From Rhodococcus sp. P-2 (lineage in GTDB: Bacteria; Actinomycetota; Actinomycetes; Mycobacteriales; Mycobacteriaceae), in contig NZ_CP066779.1 of the NCBI RefSeq assembly GCF_016598535.1, forward strand, positions 1,240,001-1,304,000: a stretch of DNA of 64,000 nt, in the 5' to 3' direction. The notes under the pieces are model-generated. The model saw only the letters and a list, made by a program, of their open reading frames with translations. It made no database searches and was not told the DNA's origin. Shown here one piece after another: positions 40,678-49,383 of this stretch. Made by a program: the position numbers and the translations under genes. The stretch's first letter is position 1; each line of letters begins with the position of its first letter.

Positions 40678-42090
40678 ATGTCGAAAACCTTTGTCGGTGT
40701 CCGGCTCCGCCAACTGCGGACCGAGCGCGGGTTGAGCCAGGCTTCGCTGGCCAAGACGCTGGAGATCTCGGCAAGCTATCTCAATCAGATCGAGCACGAC
40801 GTTCGCCCGCTCACCGTGCCGGTCCTCCTGCGAATCAGTGAAGTGTTCGGTGTCGACACCACCTTCTTCTCCCCGCAGGACGACACACGTTTGATCGCGG
40901 AAATGCGCGAGGTCGCTCTCGATCAGGAGATGGGCATCGACGCCGACGCCCACGAAATCGCGGAGATGGTCTCCACCCACCCCGGCCTCGCCAAGGCGAT
41001 GGTGAACATGCATCGCCGCTTCCGCAACACGACGGCGCAGCTCGCCGCAGCGACGGAGGACCGATTCTCGGACGGCAGTGGCAGCGGTTCGATCACCATG
41101 CCGCACGAGGAAGTGCGCGACTACTTCTATCAGCGGCAGAACTACATTCACGATCTCGACACCGCGGCCGAAGAACTCACTGCCCGGATGCGCTTTCACC
41201 GCGGCGACGTCGCCGGCGAGATCGCCAGACGCCTCGAGACCGTCCACGGCGTGCAGATCGTTCGACGAGTCGACCTGGGCGAGAACATACTTCATCGATA
41301 CGACCCGGACACCAGAGTCCTGGAAATCTCCGCGAGGCTCTCCGGCGGGCAACAGGTCTTCAAGTTTGCGACGGAACTCGCCTATCTCGAGCACGGCGAC
41401 CTGCTCGACTCGTTGGTGGCCGAGGGCAACTTCACCAGCGAAGCGTCGGTCTCCCTGGCGCGACTTGGATTGGCCAACTACTTCGCGGCGGCCACCGTGC
41501 TCCCCTACAGCCAGTTCCACGACGTCGCCGAGGACTTCCGGTACGACATCGAGCGCATGTCCGCCTTCTATTCCGCTAGCTACGAGACGATCTGCCACCG
41601 CCTCTCGACCCTGCAGCGCCCCAAACTTCGCGGGGTTCCGTTCATGTTCGTACGTGTCGATCGTGCCGGTAACATGTCGAAGCGTCAGTCCGCCACCGGC
41701 TTCCACTTCTCCACCAGCGGCGGTACGTGTCCGCTGTGGAACGTCTACGAGACGTTCTCCTATCCGGGCAAGATCATGCCCCAGATCGCACAGATGCCCG
41801 ACGGCCGCCGATACCTCTGGGTTGCGCGCACGGTCGAACGTCGAGCGGCTCGATACGGGCAGCCCGCAAAGATCTTCGCCATTGGATTGGGATGCGAGAT
41901 TCGACACGCGCACCGGCTCGTCTACAGCGACGGTCTGGATCTGGACGAGTCGAATCCGGGAACGCCGATCGGCTCGGGCTGCCGCGTCTGCGAACGCCTC
42001 AACTGTCCGCAGCGTGCCTTCCCTCCGTTGGGCAAGGACCTCGACATCAGCGAGCACCGGAGTTCGATTTCGCCTTACGTGATTCGCTGA
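40678..42090 (+). CDS. ramB: Acetate-metabolism regulator RamB (ScfR family)
   Basis: A 470-residue regulator. Residues about 6-62 form an XRE-type HTH (LRQLRTERGLSQASLAKTL...YLNQIEHDVRPL), the centre is an IrrE/ImmA-like region lacking the HExxH zinc motif (ATELAYLEHGDLL), and the C-terminal DUF2083 part has the Cys cluster GSGCRVCERLNCPQRAFPPL. This layout is that of RamB, which binds upstream of aceA and related genes of acetate and propionate metabolism in Corynebacterium and M. tuberculosis. It is next to fmdA and 3 kb from aceA, keeping the known linkage. Convergent with an esterase gene 5 bp away. Confidence 0.95.
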   Translation: MSKTFVGVRLRQLRTERGLSQASLAKTLEISASYLNQIEHDVRPLTVPVLLRISEVFGVDTTFFSPQDDTRLIAEMREVALDQEMGIDADAHEIAEMVSTHPGLAKAMVNMHRRFRNTTAQLAAATEDRFSDGSGSGSITMPHEEVRDYFYQRQNYIHDLDTAAEELTARMRFHRGDVAGEIARRLETVHGVQIVRRVDLGENILHRYDPDTRVLEISARLSGGQQVFKFATELAYLEHGDLLDSLVAEGNFTSEASVSLARLGLANYFAAATVLPYSQFHDVAEDFRYDIERMSAFYSASYETICHRLSTLQRPKLRGVPFMFVRVDRAGNMSKRQSATGFHFSTSGGTCPLWNVYETFSYPGKIMPQIAQMPDGRRYLWVARTVERRAARYGQPAKIFAIGLGCEIRHAHRLVYSDGLDLDESNPGTPIGSGCRVCERLNCPQRAFPPLGKDLDISEHRSSISPYVIR

Positions 42091-42095
42091 GCGCG

Positions 42096-43118
42096 CTACC
42101 GCACGTGGTTGCGAAGGAACGCGACTGTGCGATCGAACGCGATCATCCCGTCCACGGTATCGAGGTCGAACTGATATTCGTGGTCCAGCGCAGGCTCGTG
42201 GTCGTCGGGGTAGAACAGTGCGTCGACTTCGACGCCGAGATCGGCGAGCCGTTGCGCCATGGGTTTCGACTGACTGGCGGTCAGCGGGTCGATGTTTCCG
42301 CCGGTGATGAACGTCGCGGGAAAGGTCGAGGTCACATGCCCGAGTGTCGACATCTGACCCACTGCAGTCGACCCGTCGAAGTCCCTCGTTCCGAGGTATC
42401 CCCACAACGATTGCTTGTCGACGCCCCAACCGAGGTACTTCCCCTGTGACAGCAGCGGTTTCAGATCGAACACCCCGCAGTCGAGGACGACTCCACGTAT
42501 CTGTTCGGGGCGTAGTGCCGGTTCAATCCCCATCTGCGACGCGTAGTCAGGGCTGGTCATGACGGTAGCCAACTGACTGGACAATTGCGCGCCTGCCGAA
42601 TCTCCCGCAAGGAAGAGATTGTTCGAATCGACATGCAGCCTGTCCGCATTGCTCGAGAGATATCGATACGCGTCGTTCAGCTGATTCACGGCGGTGGGGT
42701 AATACGCATTCGGCCCCAGTGAGTAGTCCACCGAAACTACGGTGAACCCTTGATCTGCCAGCAGTTTGTAGTAACCGGACGCATCGGTTCGCGAACCTGA
42801 AATCCAGCCACCGCCGTGTACCCAGATCACCGTCGGCAGCGGAGAAGTGGACTCCGACGGGTAGTACACGTCGAGTTGCGCATCGGCGTCGCCGTCGCGA
42901 TACGACTGTTCGAGGACCGAGACGATTCCTGATGGCGCCTGCCTGTCGAGTTGTGCGTGAGTCGCTTCGGAGCCACCCGCCGACATCCACCGTACGAGGA
43001 GAACTCCTGGCCACGGACTGACGAGTGCCGCGGTTACCCCAGACAGCAGAATGACGACGAATACCGCAGCGATTCCGACAATGCGCCTTCGCCGTCTGTC
43101 GGGGGAAGACGCGCGCAC
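42096..43118 (-). CDS. Membrane-anchored alpha/beta-hydrolase esterase, copy 1
   Basis: A 340-residue hydrolase of the HSL/BD-FAE group. An N-terminal membrane anchor (about 12-33, IVGIAAVFVVILLSGVTAAL) is followed by the oxyanion motif VHGGGW, the nucleophile elbow GDSAGAQ and the catalytic Asp/His near FYPDDHEPALDHEYQFD. It is a likely ester or xenobiotic hydrolase facing outside the membrane. It is a tandem paralogue of the next gene, with 131 bp between. Substrate unknown. Confidence 0.88.
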   Translation of the reverse strand: MRASSPDRRRRRIVGIAAVFVVILLSGVTAALVSPWPGVLLVRWMSAGGSEATHAQLDRQAPSGIVSVLEQSYRDGDADAQLDVYYPSESTSPLPTVIWVHGGGWISGSRTDASGYYKLLADQGFTVVSVDYSLGPNAYYPTAVNQLNDAYRYLSSNADRLHVDSNNLFLAGDSAGAQLSSQLATVMTSPDYASQMGIEPALRPEQIRGVVLDCGVFDLKPLLSQGKYLGWGVDKQSLWGYLGTRDFDGSTAVGQMSTLGHVTSTFPATFITGGNIDPLTASQSKPMAQRLADLGVEVDALFYPDDHEPALDHEYQFDLDTVDGMIAFDRTVAFLRNHVR

Positions 43119-43249
43119 AACAACTCCTGGGGTCGGATCGGATTCACCCAGGCTAGACCAAAAGGACTAGTCGAGAATTCCCTGGCAACGCATCCGCGGC
43201 GCTTTGTCTGAAATGACCATTTATGTAGCGACTCAGCATCATCCGACAA

Positions 43250-44269
43250 CTAGCGGGTATGTGCGTCGAGAAACTGAACCGTGCGATCGAGTGCAGTGAG
43301 ACCGTCGGCATTGTCCAGATCGAACTGATACTCGTGACCGAGCGCCGGAACGTGATCGGCCGGATAGAACAGTGTGTCGACCCCAACTCCCAACCCCGTC
43401 AATTTGTCAGCCAACGGTTTCGACTGAGAATCTGTCAAAGGATCCGCGTTGCCGCCGCTGACGTAGACCGGCGGAAATCGATCGGTGACGTAGTTCAAGG
43501 TCGACATCTGATCCGCCGCTTCGGTACTCATGAAGTCGCGCACCCCGGTATACGCCCAGAGGGACCGATCAACTCCCCAGCCGATGATGCCTGGCCCGCC
43601 GACCATATTCCCGACATCGTAGATGCCACAGTTGAGGACTACTCCGCGCAACTGATCCGGCCGCAGCGACGGGTTCACGCCCACACGGTCCGCATACGCG
43701 GGATCAGTGATGAGAGCGGCGAGCTGACTCGAAAGTTGTGCTCCCGCAGAATCACCGGCGAGAACAATCTTCGTCGGATCAACATGCAGTCGTTCCGCAT
43801 TCGCGACGACGTACGCGTGAGCGTCGTTGAGCTGCCGCACTGCAGTCGGATAGTGGTGCTCGGGTCCGAGTGAGTAGTCCAGGGACACAACGGTGTAGCC
43901 ACGAGAGGCCAGCAACTCGTAGTACGGCGCGTAGTTGGACTTGCTTCCCGAGATCCAGGCACCGCCATGAGTCCAGATCACCGTAGGCAGCGCGGTCGTC
44001 GTCGCCGCGGGAAAATAGACGTCCAGATATGCGTCGTCGTCATCGGCGCGGTACCGCTGGTCCTTGATCGAGTCGACACCATCCGGAGCGTGCTTCTCCA
44101 GCGCCTCGGTGACTTTCACGGCGTCACGATCGAAGACCCAGCGCACGGTGAGCGCGCCGGGTCTCGGGCTGAGCACAAAGGCCAGAACCACGGCGCCGAC
44201 AAGGACGATCACGATCCCGAGTGTCCACAGTGCTCGCTTGCGCCATCGGTGCGGTGAAGGGTTCGTCAT
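43250..44269 (-). CDS. Membrane-anchored alpha/beta-hydrolase esterase, copy 2
   Basis: A 339-residue paralogue of the neighbouring esterase; long shared stretches include PDGVDSIKDQRYR-like starts, SLGP...YPTAV.QLNDA and GDSAGAQLSSQLA. The membrane anchor is at about 13-32. The oxyanion motif reads THGGAW instead of VHGGGW, and FYPADHVPALGHEYQFDLDN holds the acid and His. The two copies have diverged well beyond recent duplication. Role unknown. Confidence 0.88.
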   Translation of the reverse strand: MTNPSPHRWRKRALWTLGIVIVLVGAVVLAFVLSPRPGALTVRWVFDRDAVKVTEALEKHAPDGVDSIKDQRYRADDDDAYLDVYFPAATTTALPTVIWTHGGAWISGSKSNYAPYYELLASRGYTVVSLDYSLGPEHHYPTAVRQLNDAHAYVVANAERLHVDPTKIVLAGDSAGAQLSSQLAALITDPAYADRVGVNPSLRPDQLRGVVLNCGIYDVGNMVGGPGIIGWGVDRSLWAYTGVRDFMSTEAADQMSTLNYVTDRFPPVYVSGGNADPLTDSQSKPLADKLTGLGVGVDTLFYPADHVPALGHEYQFDLDNADGLTALDRTVQFLDAHTR

Positions 44270-44338
44270 CGGGTTTCCCTCACTCTCGGCACAATGTCCG
44301 GATCAGCCTAGCGCGAAGCCGATACCGCCAAAGCGCGA

Positions 44339-45979
44339 TCAGCCGAGTTCAGCGATCCGCCGCTGCGCGAGTGCCTTGACTTCGCCCTTGGCTACTTTGC
44401 CGCCTGCCGCCATCGGCAATTCGGCGACCGTCATCACGTACTCGGGTATGTACTCGCGGGTCACTCCTCGGCTCTGCAGCCAGGCGGTCAGGTCCTCCGA
44501 ACTCAGATCGTCATCGGCGGACACGACGACCGCACAGACCTTCTCACCGAACAGCGGATCGTCGACTCCGACCACGGCAACCAGTTCCACCGAAGGGTGC
44601 GCGCGCACGTACTCCTCGACTTCGACCGCGGAGATGTTCTTGCCGCCTCGAATGATGATGTCGGCCTTGCGCCCCACCACCCGCACCCGCCCGGTCTCGT
44701 CGATCTCGACGATGTCGCCGAGAAGCATCCAACCGTCGTCGGTGTACAACTCGTCGTTTGCATCGACGTCGCCCCAATAACCCTGACACATCAGCGGGCC
44801 GTTGACCCCAGGCTGACCACGACGGACCGAGCCCGTCACTTCCTTTGCCGCATCGTCGAATACACGAACTTGCATACGATCGATGACGTGGCCACACGTC
44901 TTCAGTCGGGTATCGGAACCGTCCGAAACCGTCGTCACCGAGACCGCGCCGGTTTCGTTCGAGCCGTAGAACTGCAGAACCGCCGCTCCGGTACGTTGTT
45001 CGAAGGCCAGTGCCTCCGAATACGGCACGGCTTCACCACCGGTGAACATGAAACGAAGTGACGAGAGATCGGCGGATTCCGCGGCCTCCGAACGCAACAG
45101 CATCTTGAATTGTGTACTCACACAATTCAAAGCAGTCACCCGTTCGCGCTCGATCAACTCGATCATCACCGAAACGTCGAAGCGTTCCATGACGACATTA
45201 CGAGCACCGAGTAGCGCCGGCAGGAAATGCGAAGTCCAGAGACCGAATCCGAAAGGCGCCGGAACCCCGCCGAGGAACACCTCATCCGGACCGATCGCCG
45301 CCGCCTCGGCTGCAATCTCGGAGAAACCAACCCAACGATCCTCGGTTTGTGTGACCAGTTTGGGCAGGCCCGTCGTGCCGGAGGTCGAGTTCAGCATCGA
45401 AACGGCTGACGTGACAAAACACGGACTGGTTGCGGGGAACTGCTTTAGCTCGACCGGCAACGAGGTGAGTTCGCCGTTTGCGCTCACGCGTTCGAAACTC
45501 ACGTCGGCGCGTTCGTCGGCGAAGACGACGTCCAGTCCGGGATGCTCTACCCGCAGACTCGCGACGAGTTCGGCGGTATCGACGCCTCGCAGCGTGCGAG
45601 TGGTGACGAGTACGGAGGCTTCCGAGCGGGCGATCAGATGAGAGATCTCGCGAATGCCCGAGCGCGAACCGATTCCGACGGCGACGCGGCCGGTACGAAA
45701 TGCTGCGCAGAGAGCGGCATGGAATACAGCGGTGTCGGGGAGCAACACGGCTACATGTCCGTACCCCTCACCAGCTAGATCCAGCGCCGACGCGATCGCA
45801 TCGGCAGCCGCGTCGTACTGTTTCCACGACACCTTCGAATCCGGAGTAACGAAGGCGGTTTCGTCCGGGATGGTCTCAGACCAATGCCTGACCATTTCGC
45901 TGATGCTGACGCCGGCGAACCGGTCCGGATTCGTGGCGAATTCACCGACGGTGAAGTCGAGTGTCTTCGTTTCAAGCAT
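44339..45979 (-). CDS. AMP-dependent acyl-CoA synthetase/ligase
   Basis: A 546-residue adenylate-forming enzyme that activates a carboxylic acid with ATP and CoA. The P-loop-like motif STSGTTGLPK, QFYGSNETG, the hinge GRKADIIIRGGKNIS and the C-terminal catalytic Lys in AAGGKVAKGEV are all present. The stop of the ligase is the end of a transporter operon (10 bp after the ATP-binding gene), so the acid it activates is probably the one imported. Comparison by eye suggests the cyclohexanecarboxylate/fatty-acid ligase group, without a firm substrate. Confidence 0.92.
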   Translation of the reverse strand: MLETKTLDFTVGEFATNPDRFAGVSISEMVRHWSETIPDETAFVTPDSKVSWKQYDAAADAIASALDLAGEGYGHVAVLLPDTAVFHAALCAAFRTGRVAVGIGSRSGIREISHLIARSEASVLVTTRTLRGVDTAELVASLRVEHPGLDVVFADERADVSFERVSANGELTSLPVELKQFPATSPCFVTSAVSMLNSTSGTTGLPKLVTQTEDRWVGFSEIAAEAAAIGPDEVFLGGVPAPFGFGLWTSHFLPALLGARNVVMERFDVSVMIELIERERVTALNCVSTQFKMLLRSEAAESADLSSLRFMFTGGEAVPYSEALAFEQRTGAAVLQFYGSNETGAVSVTTVSDGSDTRLKTCGHVIDRMQVRVFDDAAKEVTGSVRRGQPGVNGPLMCQGYWGDVDANDELYTDDGWMLLGDIVEIDETGRVRVVGRKADIIIRGGKNISAVEVEEYVRAHPSVELVAVVGVDDPLFGEKVCAVVVSADDDLSSEDLTAWLQSRGVTREYIPEYVMTVAELPMAAGGKVAKGEVKALAQRRIAELG

Positions 45980-45988
45980 GATCGTCGA

Positions 45989-46693
45989 TCATCTCCCGTC
46001 GGCGCTGAGGACGCCCATCGATTGTTTGTACGCGTTGTCCAGTGTCGCTGCGGAATCGCATTCGCGGACGAGTTCGCCGCGCTGCATGACATATCCGCGG
46101 TCGACAACCGATTTCAGTGCAGTAAGTGCCGGTTCCGTCACGATGACGGTCACGCCCTCGGCGGCCAGACCCCCGACCAGCGCTCGCAGCTCCGCGACGA
46201 TTTTCGGCGCCAGTCCTGTCATCATCTCGTCGAGGAGCAGCACCTTCGGGGTTTCCAGAAGGGCCCGCCCCAGAACCAACATCTGCTGCTCACCACCGCT
46301 GAGGACCCCGGCATAACTCTCCGAGCGTTCACGCAGGATCGGGAACCTCTCGAAAGCTGTTTCCACGGCTTCGGCTTTCAATCCCAGCAGGTCTGCGCCG
46401 ACGCGTAGGTTCTCGCGAACGGACATTCGCATGAACAGTTGCCTGCCTTGGGGAACGTAGGCAAATCCGCTGCGGACACGATCCAGTGCCGATAATTTCT
46501 GGATCTCTCGACCATCGAATCTGATTGTCCCGGTGGCGGGAACCGAGCCGTAGATGGATCCCGCCAAGCTGGTCTTGCCTGCACCGTTCGGTCCGACGAT
46601 CGCTGTCACTTCTCCGGCGGGGGCGACAAGGGAGACTTCCCGGACGGCGACAGAGGATCCGTATCGAACTGTGACTCTGTCGAGTTCGAGCAT
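45989..46693 (-). CDS. HAAT-type ABC transporter ATP-binding protein (LivF-like)
   Basis: A 234-residue ATPase. Walker A GPNGAGKTS, Q-loop YVPQGRQLF, ABC signature LSGGEQQML and Walker B VLLLDEMMTGLAP are visible. The catalytic Glu after Walker B is kept; the usual H-loop position reads EPALTAL, with no clear His, so this subunit may be the weaker ATPase. It is one of a LivF/LivG pair for a hydrophobic-amino-acid-type importer. One base separates it from the upstream ATPase gene. Confidence 0.93.
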   Translation of the reverse strand: MLELDRVTVRYGSSVAVREVSLVAPAGEVTAIVGPNGAGKTSLAGSIYGSVPATGTIRFDGREIQKLSALDRVRSGFAYVPQGRQLFMRMSVRENLRVGADLLGLKAEAVETAFERFPILRERSESYAGVLSGGEQQMLVLGRALLETPKVLLLDEMMTGLAPKIVAELRALVGGLAAEGVTVIVTEPALTALKSVVDRGYVMQRGELVRECDSAATLDNAYKQSMGVLSADGR

Positions 46694-46694
46694 G

Positions 46695-47468
46695 TCAGGC
46701 GCCTTCCTCGTATTCGGAACCGAAATAGACTTCTCGCATCGCGTCGCTGGCCAAGCACTCCTGCGGTGGTCCGTAGAACGCCACTGATCCGAAATTGAGC
46801 AGCACGATCTTGGTGGCGAGCGCCGCGATGAGATCGACGTTGTGATCGACCAGGACTACTCCTTTGCCCTGCGCGGCAATCGATCGCACGGCACCGGAGA
46901 TGGCAGCGATGCCGTCGTGATCCGCGCCGGCAAACGGTTCGTCCAACAGGAGAACATCGGGTTCGGTCGCCATCGCCCGCGCCACCTCGACCAGACGCTG
47001 CGCGCCCAAACTGAGATCCCCGCAAGCACTCTCGACATCGGTGACCGAGTATCGCACAGCGATCTCCCGGGCCCGCTGTGCTGTCCGGTCCCAGTTCTCG
47101 AAAGGTCCTTTGATTGCCCACCACAGCGAGTGCAGCGGTGAGGTGATCTTGTGCCCGTACAGTCCCGGGATGATGTTGTCGACGGCGTCGAGTTCCGCCG
47201 CGAGCTGCGGATGTTGAAACGTGCGCGAGAGCCCTTGCCGTGCACGGCGCTCCGACGGCCCGGTCAAGGGAGCACCGGCGAGCGCGACGGTTCCGGAGTC
47301 TGCTTGCTGTGTGCCGAAGATGCAGTCCACCAGTGTGGTCTTGCCTGCCCCGTTCGGGCCGACCAGGCCGATCACCTCTCCCGGTCCGACGCTGAACGAG
47401 ACATCGTCGACAGCGCGGACGCCGCCGTAGGACTTGTGGAGCCCGCTCACTTCGAGTAGCCGCGTCAT
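46695..47468 (-). CDS. HAAT-type ABC transporter ATP-binding protein (LivG-like)
   Basis: A 257-residue ATPase, started at the ATG that overlaps the permease stop by 4 bp. Walker A GPNGAGKTT, LSLGAQRLV as a modified signature (LSxGxQ), Walker B VLLLDEPFAGAD and the switch His in VLVDHNVDLI are present. The C-terminus FGSEYEEGA is characteristic of LivG. It works with the LivF-like protein on the cytoplasmic face of the two permeases. Confidence 0.93.
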   Translation of the reverse strand: MTRLLEVSGLHKSYGGVRAVDDVSFSVGPGEVIGLVGPNGAGKTTLVDCIFGTQQADSGTVALAGAPLTGPSERRARQGLSRTFQHPQLAAELDAVDNIIPGLYGHKITSPLHSLWWAIKGPFENWDRTAQRAREIAVRYSVTDVESACGDLSLGAQRLVEVARAMATEPDVLLLDEPFAGADHDGIAAISGAVRSIAAQGKGVVLVDHNVDLIAALATKIVLLNFGSVAFYGPPQECLASDAMREVYFGSEYEEGA

Positions 47469-48493
47469 CGATTGCCACGCTCCTTGTACAGACGGTTCAT
47501 TCGACCGAGAACGTTCTGACTCCACCCGATCACCCCACCAGGCGCGACGGTGAGGATCACCAGGACGGCTCCGGCAAGCAGGAGTTCGCCGCTTCCCTGG
47601 TAGCCGGGCATGTTCAGCGTCACGATCACCACGATCAATGCACCGAGCGGCGCACCCCACGCCGAGCCGCGACCGCCGATGATCGGCATGAAGATTGCGA
47701 GGAAAACAATACTGAGAGTGAAGGTTTCAGGGGTGACAGCTTGCACCGACACGGTGAACAGCGATCCGCCGGTCGACGCGATCGCGGCACCGATCGCCAG
47801 CGCCACGACGGTCAGGTGCGCAGGATTGACGCCGGAAGACCGTGCGACATTACGATTGTCGCGGGCAGCTTGCAACATCAGCCCCCACACCGATTTCCGG
47901 AGTCGATCGACAGCGACCGCGATCAGACACACGAACAAGATCGCGAACACGACCAATGCGTAGCGCGGTGGCTCCCAGCCGAACATCGTCACAGTCTCGA
48001 CGCCCGAAATCCCGGCCGAACCGCCGGTGAAACTCGGCCCGTCGATCAACCAGTGCTCGAAAGCGATACCGAACAACAAGGTCACCGCGGCAAGGTAGAA
48101 GCCGGAGAGTTTCTGCGTTGCCAAGCTGAGGAGTACTGCAACCGCTGCAGCGGCGAGGGCGCCGAGAATCCATCCCCACCACATCGACAACCCGGTCCGA
48201 ACCGAAATCAGCGCAACGGCATACGCGCCGATCGCCGCGTACGCGCTGTACGCCATCGACAATGATCCCGCGAGAACGAATGGCACGTACATTCCGAGTG
48301 CGATCAGCGAATACGTCGCAGCGAGAAACACCAGATCCTGCCGGTACAGACTCGGACCCATCCACAGAAGCACGGCGGCAACCACGGCTACGGTGATCAG
48401 CGCTTCTCGTGACACGGCGAGCATCCTCGTCCGGGAACCGCCGGCCGGAGTGGGCGGACGTGACGTCAGCGGACTGGTAGAAAGCGAGGCCAT
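47465..48493 (-). CDS. HAAT-type ABC transporter permease (LivM-like)
   Basis: A 342-residue inner-membrane protein with about eight to ten spans, starting ALITVAVVAAVLLWMGPSLY. LivM landmarks are SLIALGMYVPFVLAGSLSM, YAAIGAYAVALI and GGRGSAWGAPLGALIVVIV (the EAA-like cytoplasmic loop). The ATG is chosen; a GTG one codon upstream overlaps the previous stop and is also possible. It has GAGGAAGG upstream. It pairs with the LivH-like permease to form the channel. Confidence 0.92.
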   Translation of the reverse strand: MASLSTSPLTSRPPTPAGGSRTRMLAVSREALITVAVVAAVLLWMGPSLYRQDLVFLAATYSLIALGMYVPFVLAGSLSMAYSAYAAIGAYAVALISVRTGLSMWWGWILGALAAAAVAVLLSLATQKLSGFYLAAVTLLFGIAFEHWLIDGPSFTGGSAGISGVETVTMFGWEPPRYALVVFAILFVCLIAVAVDRLRKSVWGLMLQAARDNRNVARSSGVNPAHLTVVALAIGAAIASTGGSLFTVSVQAVTPETFTLSIVFLAIFMPIIGGRGSAWGAPLGALIVVIVTLNMPGYQGSGELLLAGAVLVILTVAPGGVIGWSQNVLGRMNRLYKERGNR

Positions 48494-49368
48494 CACACGC
48501 GAACCTTCCTCGAGAGCAAGCCTTCCGGACGGAAAGCGAAGAACACCAGGGCAATCAACAGAATGGCGGTTTGAGCAGCACTCGCACCGAAGTAGTACGG
48601 GGCGAAAACCTGGACGACGCCCAACACCATTCCGCCGATCAGCGGAGCCCAACTCCGGCCGGTACCACCGATGACGAGTGCGATGAATGCCGTCAGCGTC
48701 CATGACAGACCGCTCGTGAACTGAACACCGGCCTTGGGAGCGAACAGAAGTCCGGCGACGGCGGCGATCACGCCTGCGAGGGTGAACGCGATGAGGCGAA
48801 CCCGATCCACCGGCAAGCCCAGGACGCGGGCGGCATCCGGACTGTCGCCGACGGCGCGAAGCAGACGGCCCGACGTGGACCGGTTCAGCCACAGTCCGAT
48901 ACCGACGAAGATCGCTGCGGTACCGACGACGAGTACAACGGTCGAGCTGTCTACGGTGGCACCGAGCACCGATATCGGATCGAAGTCGAAGATCTTCTGC
49001 CCGGGAAGTGGTGTGCGGCCGAAGACAGTACCGGCGAGCTGCTGGATCCCGAACAGTACTGCCGTCACCGCCACCAACGCCGGTAGTTCACCCCGACCCG
49101 AACGCTTCTGAACCTGTTTGACCACAAGCTTTTCCGTCAGGACCGACAGCGCCACCGCCACCGCGATCCCCAGCGGCATGGCTATCCAGAGAGCGAGCCC
49201 GTAATTGATCGCGACCCAACTCGACGCCATGGCCGCAGCCATCGCGTACGGGCCCATCGCAAAGTTGAAGAAGTCGGCGCCGACCACCACGAGGTACATT
49301 CCGAGGGCTATCAGAGAGAAGAAGGCACCGATCTCGATGGCTGCGAGCCACAGTTGTGCATCTGTCAT
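48493..49368 (-). CDS. HAAT-type ABC transporter permease (LivH-like)
   Basis: A 291-residue membrane protein with about eight spans. LivH landmarks: LIALGMYLVVVGADFFNFAMG near the start and ALVIGGTGRSWAPLIGGMVLG near the end, the loop that touches the ATPases. It begins 15 bp after the binding-protein gene and ends by overlapping the LivM-like gene. Part of the five-gene transporter operon with an acyl-CoA ligase. Confidence 0.92.
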   Translation of the reverse strand: MTDAQLWLAAIEIGAFFSLIALGMYLVVVGADFFNFAMGPYAMAAAMASSWVAINYGLALWIAMPLGIAVAVALSVLTEKLVVKQVQKRSGRGELPALVAVTAVLFGIQQLAGTVFGRTPLPGQKIFDFDPISVLGATVDSSTVVLVVGTAAIFVGIGLWLNRSTSGRLLRAVGDSPDAARVLGLPVDRVRLIAFTLAGVIAAVAGLLFAPKAGVQFTSGLSWTLTAFIALVIGGTGRSWAPLIGGMVLGVVQVFAPYYFGASAAQTAILLIALVFFAFRPEGLLSRKVRV

Positions 49369-49383
49369 GTCAAGGCTCCTCGG

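Noticed and set aside
40573..42429. A 618-codon minus-strand open frame
   Set aside because: It is antisense to ramB and spans its terminator; the ramB frame has clear HTH and Cys-cluster motifs.
43118..43250. The two esterases as a recent duplication
   Set aside because: They share architecture and many short stretches but no long identical nucleotide run, so the duplication is old.
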